From Phycisphaerales bacterium (GTDB taxonomy: Bacteria; Planctomycetota; Phycisphaerae; Phycisphaerales; UBA5793): DNA of 64,000 nucleotides. Location: the NCBI GenBank assembly GCA_020852515.1, contig JADZAS010000026.1, positions 29,001-93,000 of the forward strand. The letters run 5' to 3'. Both the position numbers and the translations under genes were made by a program. Under the pieces are notes generated by a model. That model was not told where the DNA came from, made no database searches, and saw only the letters and a program-made list of their open reading frames with translations. Positions 8,324 to 16,365 of the stretch are shown here, in pieces; position 1 is the first letter of the stretch; each line of letters opens with the position of its first letter.

Positions 8324-8761
8324 CTATTCGATCGGAGGCAGGCCCTGCAACGCGCGCAGGAGCATGATCTGACCGACGTGGTAACTGTCGTGGAAGGCGA
8401 TGTACTGCAGGCGCTGCAGATCAGAGCCGTCGTCGGCGATCGCAGCGCGAACCTGCTCGTGCGACTGCCGCCAGCGCCGGCGGAGCTCTTCGGCCATGGA
8501 TGGAGAGGGCTCGGGCGGCGCGGCGAAGTTGCGGTGCTGCTGCTCTTCGGCGCTCACGTCCTGCCCGCGCGTCCGCCGCAGGGCGACATCGCGCCAGAAG
8601 AGCATGTGGTCGACGTACTGCCAGATGCAGTGGCGCTGCGGTTGCGGCCGCCAGACGAGTTGGGCGGGGGCGAGATCGTCAAGCACGCGGCTCCACGGCG
8701 CGGCCCACAGGCCGTCTTTCCACGCCTCGTCCCAGTGTCGAATCAGTGTGGTGCGGTCCAT
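8324..8761 (-). CDS. DinB/YfiT-like putative metal-dependent protein
   Basis: The 145-residue protein looks like the DinB/YfiT four-helix bundle family, which binds a metal through three histidines and includes thiol-dependent transferases such as bacillithiol S-transferase. Candidate ligands are the histidine in WQYVDHMLFWRDVAL (about residue 52) and the two in IAFHDSYHVGQIMLL (about 124 and 128), in the usual arrangement of one early and two late histidines. The ATG at 8761 has a strong AGGAGG upstream. It sits 48 bases downstream of mscL's start and is transcribed the same way. The actual reaction is unknown. Confidence 0.75.
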   Translation of the reverse strand: MDRTTLIRHWDEAWKDGLWAAPWSRVLDDLAPAQLVWRPQPQRHCIWQYVDHMLFWRDVALRRTRGQDVSAEEQQHRNFAAPPEPSPSMAEELRRRWRQSHEQVRAAIADDGSDLQRLQYIAFHDSYHVGQIMLLRALQGLPPIE

Positions 8762-8815
8762 CTCGCCCTCCTGACTGGTGCGTGATGCTAGCAGCCATGT
8801 GAGCCGCGGATGCCT

Positions 8816-9178
8816 TCAGGCTCGGCGCGATGGATTGAGACTGTCGAGCGGGAACGCCGGGTTGGCGATCGGTCGCAGCGCGAGCGAAAGCAGCGTCAGG
8901 ACGTGATCGTCGCCGGCGATGCGGTTGGTGCGCAGCGTGTTGCATCCCGTGCAGCGGTGGACGATGGCCCACTCGCCGTCGCGGCGCACCTCCAGCGCGA
9001 TCGGCTCCATCGGGCCGCGACACGCGCAGCGCCGATCTCCCACCTGCTCATCCACGTGCCTCGACCAGAGGCATTGCGGACAGTGGTTGCGATGGCTGGT
9101 TCCATACGCCTGCGGCGACACGGCCTGGCGGCAGTGAATGCAGGTAAAGCCCGTTTCAGGGCGGGTCTTGTGTGACAT
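8816..9178 (-). CDS. RNHCP domain zinc-ribbon protein
   Basis: A 120-residue cytoplasmic protein with several paired cysteines. The hallmark is the run HRNHCPQCLWSRHVD (about residues 29-43), the signature of the small RNHCP domain family. A preceding pair is FTCIHC (11-16) and later pairs are RCACRG and HRCTGCNTLRTNRIAGDD. Family members are believed to bind zinc; their role is unknown. The second half, WAIVHRCTGCNTLRTNRI, is also conserved in the family as I recall it. Start at 9178 has a weak ribosome site. It lies upstream of the DinB-like gene on the same strand with a 54-base gap. Confidence 0.82.
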   Translation of the reverse strand: MSHKTRPETGFTCIHCRQAVSPQAYGTSHRNHCPQCLWSRHVDEQVGDRRCACRGPMEPIALEVRRDGEWAIVHRCTGCNTLRTNRIAGDDHVLTLLSLALRPIANPAFPLDSLNPSRRA

Positions 9179-9428
9179 GTGAAAGGCACATCCCGAGTCG
9201 GCGGCGCTGGCGAACTCCGGAGGAGCGCGCTTTGCCGCCGCGACGATTCAATTTGATTGTCTCGGAGATGCTGAGCGGCAACCCGCCGCCGCCTCGGCCT
9301 CGATCTCCCGACCGGCCGCAGCGCAGGGCGATGCGCCGCTGCGACAGGGCGCTGCGGCGCGATCAGCGACGGGTTGTTCTAGACAGTGGGTGCCATCAGT
9401 TGCAAGTGTATGCAAAAATCACCCGCGT

Positions 9429-10196
9429 TCAACTCATCCGGCGGCGCCGGCCGCCCATCCACCCCAGTGCCAGCGACACGAGCACGAAGGCGCCGGGCTC
9501 GGGAATCGGCAGGTACTCGATCATGAGCACCGGGCGGTAGAGTTCGTTGCGGTTCTCGCGGGTGTCGAATCGCTTGGCCGTGTAGGGGGTGGATTCGTTG
9601 CCGATGATCTCCCAGCCGAAACTGCTTGAAGGATCATCGAGCCACAGCTGGACGTCGGCGACCATCTCGGCAGTCGAGTTCCAGGTGTAGAACCCGTCGG
9701 TCGAACCGACGATGGTCGAGCCGCTGGCGTCTGCGACGAAGTCGCCGCCGAGGTTGGTCCACGATTGGGTGTTGTAGAAGGTGTAGCGCCAGGTGGCGTC
9801 GCCAGGCGCGGCCTGGCCGCCGCCGCCCTGCTCGCCGGGCGCGATGGAGGCGCCTTCGCCCCAATCGGCCAGCACGCGGTGGAGTGAGACGACCTGATCG
9901 CCGGCAATGGTCTGCGACATGTGCAGCGTGAGCGAGACGCTGAGGATCGTCGAGCCGGCGGGCACGGCGCCTGCGACGTCGAATGCTGCCAGGGCGCGGC
10001 GGTAGGCCCAGCCCGCGGTGGATCCGGCGAACATGTGCGCGCCGGCGCCGTTGCTCAGCGAGCCCTGGAAGTCTTCGTAGAGCGTGTTGTCTTTGGAAGT
10101 GGTAACCGACACCACGTCGCCCAGCGCAGCTGCGCTCAAGCCCCATACACCGATCGCCGCCGCGCACAGCGCTGCAGCCTTCAAGCCCCCGGCCAT
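9429..10196 (-). CDS. PEP-CTERM secreted protein with DNRLRE-like domain
   Basis: Exported protein with a signal peptide (residues 1-26, ending SAAALGDV), a central all-beta domain, and a C-terminal PEP-CTERM sorting signal: IPEPGAFVLVSLALGWMGG followed by the basic tail RRRRMS. The body (about 28-225) resembles DNRLRE domains: an early VTTSKDNTLYED, then ALAAFDVAGAVPAGSTILS, and RFDTRENRN near the end. PEP-CTERM proteins are believed to be processed by an exosortase and exported with polysaccharide. The ATG at 10196 has GGAGGG seven bases upstream. It is monocistronic. An extended -10 promoter is predicted at 10248-10256. Confidence 0.87.
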   Translation of the reverse strand: MAGGLKAAALCAAAIGVWGLSAAALGDVVSVTTSKDNTLYEDFQGSLSNGAGAHMFAGSTAGWAYRRALAAFDVAGAVPAGSTILSVSLTLHMSQTIAGDQVVSLHRVLADWGEGASIAPGEQGGGGQAAPGDATWRYTFYNTQSWTNLGGDFVADASGSTIVGSTDGFYTWNSTAEMVADVQLWLDDPSSSFGWEIIGNESTPYTAKRFDTRENRNELYRPVLMIEYLPIPEPGAFVLVSLALGWMGGRRRRMS

Positions 10197-10247
10197 GTCT
10201 CGACCCTCCTCGAAAACCCGCGTCGCGACATCGTGCCGCGCGTGGAC

Positions 10248-10256
10248 ATTGTACCA
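10248..10256 (-). promoter_or_regulatory. Extended -10 promoter of the PEP-CTERM gene
   Basis: On the minus strand the sequence reads TGGTACAAT, a TGn extension joined to a good -10 hexamer. There is no recognisable -35 box 17 bases upstream. The same TGGTAnAnT form occurs at 12085-12093 and 14534-14542. Confidence 0.45.
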
Positions 10257-10401
10257 GCCCGCCGCCGCAGGCGCGTCGCCCCGGCAGAATCGTCAACCCC
10301 TCGATCCGGCGCGATATTCCAGACCGGCACGAACACGATCACGGTGATGTCCGATAGCCGCAGGGCGGCAGGTTGGATTGAGCAGCGCGAGCCGGCCGAT
10401 G

Positions 10402-10430
10402 AAAAGACCCGCGCGGAAACGCACGGGTCT
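10402..10430 (-). terminator. Rho-independent terminator after the anti-sigma gene
   Basis: On the minus strand an 11-bp stem (AGACCCGTGCG pairing with CGCGCGGGTCT, one G-T wobble) with a TTTC loop is followed by a run of T. It lies 27 bases past the stop of the anti-sigma gene at 10457. Confidence 0.8.
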
Positions 10431-10456
10431 CTGAAGCAGGCTGGGGGAGTTGAAGC

Positions 10457-11356
10457 TTACTGCGTGTCGGGAATGATCTCGAGCAGAGCGACGAGTTCGC
10501 CTTCGATGCTTGCGGACGGACCCATGATCCACCACTTGGCGCCGCTCACATCGGCAGCGCCGCCGAGGGAGATGGGCACAGAGCACGTGCCGCCCTTGGC
10601 GTAGAACTCGGCGACTGGCCGGGCGTCCTGCAGGTCGCCGTAGCCCATGAGCAGGCGATAGGGATCGCTTGAGTCGGGCATGTTGATGGCCGCGAGGAAG
10701 CCGCGGTCCTGCGAGTTGATCACGGCGAGCATGGCGCGGCCCTTGAAGCCGCTGTCGGCGACGGTGAATGAACTCAGTCGCGATTCGGGATTGAACCAGA
10801 AGTCCTCGGGCAGCTGCCCGAACCTGACGGCGATGATCTCTTCGATGCGGTTGTTGACCATGGCGTCGGCCATGCGCATGGCGTTGGAGTAGGCGTCCAC
10901 GCCGAACCAGGTCAGGCCGAGCGTGACGGTGAGCAGCACGAGCGCGGCGATGCGCCACATCGGCGAGACGCGGCCGGCAGCGAATCGTTCGACCCAGTCG
11001 CCGCGGCGCGGAGCGGCAGCGCCGGCGGGCGGGAACTGCAGGCTGCCACGCAAGTCTTCCTCAACGAAGCGCTCAAACTCGCCAAGCACGCGGCGTTTGA
11101 GCGTCGGCGCCGGCTGGCGTTCGATGAGTTCGGCGACGTGGCCAACGGTGCGATCGCGCAGGTCCTCGTCGGGCCGGGCGTCGATGAGCAACTCGCCAAG
11201 CGCGATGATGTCATCCTGCACCACCCGCAGTTCGCGGCGCGTGTCTGCATCGGCGCGGCGGAACGCCGCCTCGAACGCCTCCGATTCATCGGGATCCAGC
11301 ATCCCCAGCGCGTCGCGGCTGGCCAGTTCAATGAGTTCTTCCCGTGACCACTTCAT
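10457..11356 (-). CDS. Anti-sigma factor, RskA-like
   Basis: Predicted membrane-bound regulator that holds the adjacent ECF sigma factor inactive. The N-terminal cytoplasmic part contains ELASRDALGMLDPDESEAFE (about 9-28), matching the RskA/zinc-less anti-sigma motif (Y-A-L-G-x-L-x-x-x-E). A single membrane helix lies at about residues 133-152, followed by a roughly 145-residue outside domain ending MGPSASIEGELVALLEIIPD, which resembles the RskA C-terminal domain. The ATG at 11356 overlaps the sigma factor stop by four bases (ATGA), a classic sigma/anti-sigma arrangement. No C-x3-C zinc motif is present. The signal it senses is unknown. Confidence 0.83.
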   Translation of the reverse strand: MKWSREELIELASRDALGMLDPDESEAFEAAFRRADADTRRELRVVQDDIIALGELLIDARPDEDLRDRTVGHVAELIERQPAPTLKRRVLGEFERFVEEDLRGSLQFPPAGAAAPRRGDWVERFAAGRVSPMWRIAALVLLTVTLGLTWFGVDAYSNAMRMADAMVNNRIEEIIAVRFGQLPEDFWFNPESRLSSFTVADSGFKGRAMLAVINSQDRGFLAAINMPDSSDPYRLLMGYGDLQDARPVAEFYAKGGTCSVPISLGGAADVSGAKWWIMGPSASIEGELVALLEIIPDTQ

Positions 11357-11910
11357 GCGATACCTTCTTCACTCGGCACTCGTTCTCGCAGCACAGCCAG
11401 AGCGCGGCTCAGGGCTGACTTGACCGTCCCGATCGGCTTGTTGAGTTCCTGACCGATCTCCCGCAGCGTCTTGCCGCCCAGATAGGCCCGCTCGACCACC
11501 TCACGCTGCAATTCGGGCAGGGCCTCGATCTTCTCGCGCAGGCGCTGACGCCGCTCGTTCCTCTGCATCCCCGATCCCGGAGCCAGGATCGATTCATCTT
11601 CCGCCGACCACTGCTCGTCAAAGCCCCTGAACTTGGGCCGCACGCGCATCCGCCGCAACTGATCCACCAGGTAACGGCGGGTGATGAGCATAACCCAAGT
11701 CACCAGCGAGGCCCGATCGGGGTCGAAATGACCCGCGCTCTGCCACAGGCGGACAAACACCTCCTGCACCGCGTCTTCGGCATCCCCTTTTGAGGGGAGG
11801 AGTTGATAGGCCATTCGATACACGAGACAGGCGAAACGGTCGTACAGCTCGGCGACCGCAGCGCGATCTCCCTCCGCAACTCGCTGCATCAGGGACCAGT
11901 CATCGTGCAT
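11353..11910 (-). CDS. ECF RNA polymerase sigma factor
   Basis: Alternative sigma-70 family factor of the extracytoplasmic-function type. Region 2 is at about residues 20-90, with LYDRFACLVYRMAYQLL and DAEDAVQEVFVRLW (the classic region 2.2 core). Region 4 is at about 120-178, with LPELQREVVERAYLGGKTLREIGQ and the recognition helix PIGTVKSALSRAL. The 185 residues are typical. The ATG at 11910 has AGGA ten bases upstream. It is cotranscribed with the overlapping RskA-like anti-sigma gene. Target promoters cannot be identified from the window. Confidence 0.94.
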   Translation of the reverse strand: MHDDWSLMQRVAEGDRAAVAELYDRFACLVYRMAYQLLPSKGDAEDAVQEVFVRLWQSAGHFDPDRASLVTWVMLITRRYLVDQLRRMRVRPKFRGFDEQWSAEDESILAPGSGMQRNERRQRLREKIEALPELQREVVERAYLGGKTLREIGQELNKPIGTVKSALSRALAVLRERVPSEEGIA

Positions 11911-12066
11911 TTCAAAGAATCCTAGCCGCCGGGCGACGCCGGCACACCACTGTCCGCAGCGTAAAGGGCTGAGGTTTCAGGATTTTCGGCGTAGGGATGA
12001 AATCCCTCACCTGATGCCCTGTTTCGGAAAAAAGGGGAAACTTTTGCAATCTGAGTGGATTCGGGG

Positions 12067-12093
12067 TTGTCCCCGCCGGGTTTGTGGTACATT
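12067..12093 (+). promoter_or_regulatory. Predicted promoter of pseudopilin gene
   Basis: TTGTCC (12067-12072) and TACATT (12088-12093) are 15 bases apart, with a TGG extension directly before the -10 box. The short spacing is offset by the extended -10. Transcription would begin near 12100, which argues that the GTG at 12126, and not the TTG at 12096, is the start codon. Confidence 0.5.
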
Positions 12094-12125
12094 AATTGAG
12101 TGCTGACGGACACCGGAGTTCAGCC

Positions 12126-12938
12126 GTGGCAGGTGAAATCCCCAGATCCGAATTGACATCGGCGCGGTCGCGCAACACCAGCGGAGCGTGCGCCGCGCTG
12201 TGCATCGCGCGCAGCGCGCAAGCGCGCCGCGGTTTCTCTCTCATTGAACTGCTCGTGGTGATGGGAGTTGCGAGTCTGCTCATCAGTCTGTTGATGCCTG
12301 CGTTCGCGCAGGTGCGCGAAGCCGCCCGCCGCGTTGCGTGTGCGAGCAACATGCATCAGATGGCGATCGCGCTCGAGTCGTATTCGCGCGACAACCGTAA
12401 CCGTATGCCGAATTCGTACTTTGCCGGCAACCAGTATCGCGAGCCCCGGCCCCAGGACATGATGATCCTCAATCGCGGCGCGCCGAGGGATGCATGGGAC
12501 GGCATGGGCCGGCTGTTCTCGCGCAACTACATCAACGCCGCAGGCGTCTTCTACTGCCCGTCGCACACCGGCAATCACACCATCGATCGGTACGAGGATT
12601 TCTGGAAGCGTGAAAGTCAGACGCTGATCTTCGGCAATTACCAATACCGAGGCATGCTGAACCTCAACAGCCAGCAGGCTGATCCCATCGACCGCTACGA
12701 CCGCGATCGGCTGCGCATGGAGCACCCCTCGGGCGTGTCGCTGCTGGCCGACGGCTTGCGCACCAAGAGCGACTTCAGCCACGTGATCGGCTGCAATCTG
12801 CTTGAGGATGATCTGAGCGTGACGTGGTACATCGACAAGTCTGCGCGCGTTTACAGCATCCTGCCTGACACGGAAAGCGAGAACTGGCCCCGCGCTCAGG
12901 TGTGGTTCCGTCTCGACCAGGGCCTGGGCAACCAGTAA
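12126..12938 (+). CDS. Prepilin-type (type II pseudopilin-like) secreted protein
   Basis: The protein has a prepilin peptidase signal: RRGFSLIELLVVMGVASLLI, a basic stretch, the G-F cleavage site, E at +5 and a hydrophobic helix, starting about 37 residues in from the GTG at 12126. After the helix comes the planctomycete-style region VREAARRVACASNMHQMAIAL (small residues, N-x-x-Q). The large C-terminal domain is unique to each member. Planctomycetes have large families of such proteins of unknown role, probably pseudopilins or surface fibres. GGAG is spaced seven bases before the GTG. It stands alone, without pilus assembly genes nearby. The long, weakly basic leader before the signal is unusual and could be partly untranslated. 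Confidence 0.87.
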   Translation: MAGEIPRSELTSARSRNTSGACAALCIARSAQARRGFSLIELLVVMGVASLLISLLMPAFAQVREAARRVACASNMHQMAIALESYSRDNRNRMPNSYFAGNQYREPRPQDMMILNRGAPRDAWDGMGRLFSRNYINAAGVFYCPSHTGNHTIDRYEDFWKRESQTLIFGNYQYRGMLNLNSQQADPIDRYDRDRLRMEHPSGVSLLADGLRTKSDFSHVIGCNLLEDDLSVTWYIDKSARVYSILPDTESENWPRAQVWFRLDQGLGNQ

Positions 12939-13081
12939 GCGTCTCAGGAATCGCCCTTGCAGCCCCCGGCGCCGCCGCCGCTGTTCTGCGCGTCTACCAT
13001 GAGTGCGCGGCTGCGCCATCCGGCAGGCTTTCGGCCGCCCGTGCCCGGCTTCCGTTGCCTTCGATCAGACGGTCCACGTCG

Positions 13082-13693
13082 ATGCTCAAGCGATTCTTCG
13101 GCCGCTCACCCGCCACACCCAGCCGCACGTTCATCACCGTCGTCTCCGGCCTGCCGCGCTCCGGCACGTCGATGATGATGAAGATGCTCGATGCCGGCGG
13201 CATCCCACCGATCATCGACAACATCCGCACCGCCGACGAGGACAACCCCAAGGGCTACTACGAATTCGAGCGCGTCAAGGCGCTGGACAAGGGCGACACG
13301 GCCTGGGTCGCCGACGCGGTGGGCAAGTCGGTCAAGGTCATCTCGGCGCTGCTGCGCCACCTGCCGGGCGGCTTTGAGTACCGCGTCGTGTTCATGCGCC
13401 GGCGCCTCGAAGAGAGCATCGAGTCGCAGAAGAAGATGCTCGTGCGCCGCGGCGAAGATCCGGACAAGATCAGCGACGCCGAGGTGCTGACGCTGCTGCA
13501 AAAGCACCTGGACATGGTGGACAACTGGCTCGGCCGCCAGCCCAACATCCGCTGCCTCGACGTGCAGTACCACGAAATGATCGCCAACCCGATCGACGGC
13601 GTCGCGCGGCTCAATGCATTTCTCGGCGGCGATCTCAACGCACAGGCCATGGCGCAGGTCGTCGACGAGAACCTCTATCGCAACCGCGCCTAG
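13082..13693 (+). CDS. Sulfotransferase family protein
   Basis: Likely transfers sulfate from PAPS to a carbohydrate or other acceptor. The N-terminal VVSGLPRSGTSMMMKML (about residues 18-34) is the PAPS-binding P-loop-like motif of sulfotransferases (P-R-S-G-T/S). The later region VVFMRRRLEESIESQKKML (about 101-119) corresponds to the 3'-phosphate-binding strand/helix, usually R-x-P-x-x-x-x-x-S; here the proline is replaced by arginine and S113 may serve. The 203 residues are short for the family (about 250-300), so it may be a compact bacterial version. The ATG at 13082 is chosen because the motif then lies near the N-terminus. Sulfotransferases suit an organism that handles sulfated polysaccharide. 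Confidence 0.8.
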   Translation: MLKRFFGRSPATPSRTFITVVSGLPRSGTSMMMKMLDAGGIPPIIDNIRTADEDNPKGYYEFERVKALDKGDTAWVADAVGKSVKVISALLRHLPGGFEYRVVFMRRRLEESIESQKKMLVRRGEDPDKISDAEVLTLLQKHLDMVDNWLGRQPNIRCLDVQYHEMIANPIDGVARLNAFLGGDLNAQAMAQVVDENLYRNRA

Positions 13694-13710
13694 GACTCGA
13701 TGGACAAGGC

Positions 13711-13746
13711 AAAAGCGACAAACCCCGCGCATCGTGGCGCGGGGTT
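13711..13746 (-). terminator. Terminator of the 13775-14443 gene
   Basis: A perfect 10-bp stem (AACCCCGCGC pairing with GCGCGGGGTT, loop of six) is followed on the minus strand by TTGTCGCTTTT. It lies 29 bases past the minus-strand stop and 28 bases past the plus-strand sulfotransferase stop, so it may act in both directions. Confidence 0.7.
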
Positions 13747-13774
13747 CGCGAGGTCTTTACACCTCTGCCGCTTC

Positions 13775-14443
13775 TCAGCGGAAGTCGGTATCTGCGTACA
13801 CGCGGATGTTGTCCACGCCGAGGTGATGGAACTGGAAGATGTAGAAGAACTCGGGGTGGAAGTAGTGGAAGTTCAGTTGATCCACGTCGGTGACGACCTG
13901 GTCCCACGTGAAGTTCGGCGGCGTGTTCGGGCCGAGTTCCCACGCCACCCAGCCGTCGGGCGTCTGACCCGTCACCTGGCTGGGCATCGGGAAGCGGAAA
14001 GTGCGCACCTGGCCGTCGAAGGGCATCATCCGGCCCGTGACGTGGTAGAAGCCGAAGTCATCTGAACTGTCGCCGGGCGTGCCGTTGTCATTGACGATCG
14101 AGATGGTCATGTCGCGCACGGTGTTGAAGTCGGCGGTGCCGGCGGTGGTGATGGAGAACCCGATGACGCCCTCGGTGCGGTAGTTCTTGTTGCCGGCGAG
14201 GCGGTTCGAGCCATCGGTCTTGGTGCTCAGCGTGACGCCGAACGTGTCGATCGAGGTGCGCAGGTAGTGATTGCCGTTGTTCACTTCGATGCCTTCATCG
14301 CCCGAGTTGTACGTCCAGCCGGCCTGGGGGTCGCCCTGGATGTTCTCGAAGGTCTCGGTCAGGCTGACAATGGCGCCGAAGGCCATGGCGGCGCAGGCCG
14401 CGAGGCCGGCGGCGCCGACGATGATCTGCTTGGTCCGGTTCAT
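13775..14443 (-). CDS. Secreted protein of unknown function
   Basis: The 222-residue protein starts at the ATG at 14443, which has GGAG six bases upstream. It has a clear signal peptide (about residues 1-23, IIVGAAGLAACAAMAFGA) and then a mature all-beta-looking domain with VSLTETFENIQGDPQAGW, many aromatic and glycine residues, and the ending GVDNIRVYADTDF. The FENI...GW opening and the HLGVDNIRVY close are typical of secreted LamG-like or carbohydrate-binding beta-sandwich proteins, but no named family is recognised. It is divergent from a winged-helix regulator, with an inverted repeat between them, so it is a likely target of that regulator. Confidence 0.8.
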   Translation of the reverse strand: MNRTKQIIVGAAGLAACAAMAFGAIVSLTETFENIQGDPQAGWTYNSGDEGIEVNNGNHYLRTSIDTFGVTLSTKTDGSNRLAGNKNYRTEGVIGFSITTAGTADFNTVRDMTISIVNDNGTPGDSSDDFGFYHVTGRMMPFDGQVRTFRFPMPSQVTGQTPDGWVAWELGPNTPPNFTWDQVVTDVDQLNFHYFHPEFFYIFQFHHLGVDNIRVYADTDFR

Positions 14444-14499
14444 GATGCTCCACTCTCTACAAAAAGGAATTGGGTCTGCCGCCCGTGTGTTTCGAGAAA

Positions 14500-14527
14500 A
14501 GGATACACCCGGTTTCGCAATGTTCAA
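14500..14527 (-). promoter_or_regulatory. Predicted promoter of the secreted-protein gene
   Basis: On the minus strand TTGAAC (14527-14522), a 16-base spacer and TATCCT (14505-14500) form a sigma-70-like promoter. The -35 box lies inside the left arm of the inverted repeat at 14521-14548. Confidence 0.55.
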
Positions 14528-14542
14528 ATTATCTGGTAAAAT
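14513..14542 (+). promoter_or_regulatory. Predicted extended -10 promoter of the winged-helix regulator
   Basis: TGGTAAAAT at 14534-14542 is a strong extended -10 element, with a weak TTTCGC at 14513-14518, 18 bases upstream. The -10 box lies inside the inverted repeat at 14521-14548, so binding there would block both divergent promoters. Confidence 0.5.
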
Positions 14543-14548
14543 TGAACA
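14521..14548. promoter_or_regulatory. Inverted repeat, candidate operator between divergent genes
   Basis: TGTTCAA and TTGAACA form perfect 7-base arms separated by 14 bases; the centre-to-centre distance is 21 bases, two turns of the helix. It is in an AT-rich island between a secreted-protein gene and a helix-turn-helix gene and overlaps the predicted promoters of both. Confidence 0.6.
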
Positions 14549-14650
14549 GAAGATTCTGCTGCCGGCCGGTCCGGTTCGGGTTTGACCCTCAGGCCCCGGC
14601 TGTTTGACCTTGGCCGTTTGACCCGAGCGGGCGGGCGGCGAAACTGGCGT

Positions 14651-15349
14651 ATGTCCAATCGCGACAAGACCATCATGATCCTCAATGCCGCGCAGCGCGA
14701 GGCGATCACCCAGTCGCCGGCGCGGCTCGAGGTGATCGACGCCATGTCGGAAATCGGGCCCTGTTCGGTGGCGGAACTGGCCCGAGAACTCGGCCGTTCG
14801 CCGCAGTCGCTCTACTACCACCTCGAGATCATGGTCGATGTCGGGCTGCTCCGGCAGACAGGCAGCCGCAAGGCCGGCAAGCGCGATGAGGCCCTTTACG
14901 ACATGGTCAGCGACCACTATCGCCTGGCCGGGAGCGGCGATGCGGCCGAGGATGTCCGTCGCACCCTGCTTCGCTTCAACAGCACGGTCTTCAAACTGAC
15001 CGAGCGGAACTACCGCGACGCGGTGACGCACGGCCTGCCCCGCCGCGTCGATCAGCGCGAGAACATCTACCTCCGCCGGCAGCGCGGCCGGCTCTCGGAT
15101 GAGAACCTCGCCCGCTTCTACGAACTGCTCGAAGAAATGGGCGCCCTGCTGGCCGCGGAAATCGGGACGAAACCGACCGGCGGCAAGCCGGGGCGGCGCC
15201 GCGCGGCCAGCGAGCCGCACCGCTACGCGCTGACTATCGCGCTCATTCCCCTCGAAGATGCGCCCGAAGTAAGCGAAGAGAATGGTGCACTACACGCCGC
15301 CAGCGACGCGAAACCGCGCAAGCGCCGCGCCGTGAAGAAGCCCGGATGA
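14651..15349 (+). CDS. Winged-helix transcriptional regulator (ArsR/HTH_20-like)
   Basis: The N-terminal half contains a winged helix: ARLEVIDAMSEIGPCSVAEL, then ARELGRSPQSLYYHLEIMVD (recognition helix) and GLLRQTGSRKAGKRDEALYD (wing), about residues 20-85. This layout is that of ArsR-like regulators. The middle is helical (DVRRTLLRFNSTVFKLTERNYRDAV), and the last 45 residues are charged and probably disordered. No metal-binding cysteine pair is visible, so it is not a metal sensor of the classical kind. The ATG at 14651 is preferred over the TTG at 14582 because the domain starts soon after. The inverted repeat at 14521-14548 is its likely binding site, and the divergent secreted-protein gene its likely target. 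Confidence 0.82.
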   Translation: MSNRDKTIMILNAAQREAITQSPARLEVIDAMSEIGPCSVAELARELGRSPQSLYYHLEIMVDVGLLRQTGSRKAGKRDEALYDMVSDHYRLAGSGDAAEDVRRTLLRFNSTVFKLTERNYRDAVTHGLPRRVDQRENIYLRRQRGRLSDENLARFYELLEEMGALLAAEIGTKPTGGKPGRRRAASEPHRYALTIALIPLEDAPEVSEENGALHAASDAKPRKRRAVKKPG

Positions 15350-15517
15350 GCGTTCGCAGCCTCGGCCCAAAGACGCTGAGACGGTGCGGCAATTGACCGC
15401 CGCGAACCGGCCACCGGGAACGCTGCCCTGATTACCGGAATCTGAAATCGCTCCGTAAGAATTCGCTTGCGGCCCCCTCGATTGCGTAGTAGTCTCATAA
15501 TCAGAGGGAGGTCGATC

Positions 15518-15910
15518 ATGCGAACTGGAATTTGCCTGGCGCTCGCTGCTGCGGCGATGGCGGGCGCTGCGAATCGTGCCTCTGCGCAGGATCCTGTGCT
15601 TTCGATCGAAGGCGTCTGCCCAGGCGAGGTGAGCGTGAGTTGGGAGGGCGCCATGTCGAGTAAGAGCGCTGCGCTGGTCTTCTCGCACGAAACCGGAGCG
15701 TACCGGATCTCGATTGGAGCGATTTGCGGCGGCACGACGCTTGGACTCGGCGTGGATGGCTTGCGTCTCCTGCGCCGATTCAACACCGGCCCCGAAGGCG
15801 CCGGCGCGATGCATGGCACCGCGAATCCCTATTCCTGCGGAGGCTACCTGCAGATCGTCGTCGTGAGTATGCCGCCATGCGAGACGAGCAACGTCGTGCA
15901 GATCCCGTGA
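15518..15910 (+). CDS. Small secreted four-cysteine protein, paralogue A
   Basis: The 130-residue protein has a signal peptide (about residues 1-24, ending ASAQDP) and a single roughly 100-residue domain with four cysteines. The pattern is GVCPGEVSVSWEGA, then CGGTTLGLG, then SCGGYLQIVVV, and the ending PCETSNVVQIP. The family is not recognised. The same pattern is found in the next two genes and in the C-terminal domains of the proteins at 23663-24664 and 25109-25981. The four conserved cysteines in an exported protein suggest two disulfides. A strong GGGAGG precedes the ATG at 15518. First gene of a tandem triplet on one strand with short gaps (34 and 40 bases), probably one operon. Overall about half of the positions match paralogue B by eye. 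Confidence 0.85.
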   Translation: MRTGICLALAAAAMAGAANRASAQDPVLSIEGVCPGEVSVSWEGAMSSKSAALVFSHETGAYRISIGAICGGTTLGLGVDGLRLLRRFNTGPEGAGAMHGTANPYSCGGYLQIVVVSMPPCETSNVVQIP

Positions 15911-15944
15911 TGGCGGCGCGAGCGAGCCGCGGAAGGAGTCGATC

Positions 15945-16325
15945 ATGCTCAAGAGTGCACTCGTAGTGGCAACTGTCCTCCTCAGCGCCAGTGCCGTGGC
16001 ACGCGCGGGTGATCTGACCATCGGCGTCCAGGGCGAGTGTCCGGGCGCCATCACGCTGCGCTGGCAAGGCGCGACGCCGGACCGGTACATGGGAATCGTC
16101 TTCGCATTGGAAACCGGCACGTACATCATTCCCACGCCCTGCGGCGGCACGCAACTCGGCCTGGGCACGCGCGGCCTGTGGCTCGCCGCGATCGTGCAGA
16201 CCAGGAGCGACGGCCAGGGCCGCGTCACCGGCACGGCAGCGCCCGACTCGTGCGGGGGATACGTCCAGGCTGTCGTAATGGACGGCAACCCCTGTGCGAC
16301 GAGCAACGTCGTGCAAATTCCGTAA
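15945..16325 (+). CDS. Small secreted four-cysteine protein, paralogue B
   Basis: The 126-residue protein has a signal peptide (about residues 1-22, VVATVLLSASAVARAGD) and then one four-cysteine domain: GECPGAITLRWQGATPD, the CGGTQLGLGTRGLWL segment, SCGGYVQAVVMDGNPC and the ending ATSNVVQIP. Compared with paralogue A one residue is missing before the second cysteine. The GAxPD-x4-IxF-x4-TGxYxIP core is shared with paralogue C. The ATG at 15945 follows GGAAGGAG. The gene lies between paralogues A and C. Function unknown; it is probably periplasmic or on the cell surface. Confidence 0.85.
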   Translation: MLKSALVVATVLLSASAVARAGDLTIGVQGECPGAITLRWQGATPDRYMGIVFALETGTYIIPTPCGGTQLGLGTRGLWLAAIVQTRSDGQGRVTGTAAPDSCGGYVQAVVMDGNPCATSNVVQIP

Positions 16326-16365
16326 GATGCTCGGCGGAATTGCCGCGCCAAAGAAGGGACGCATC

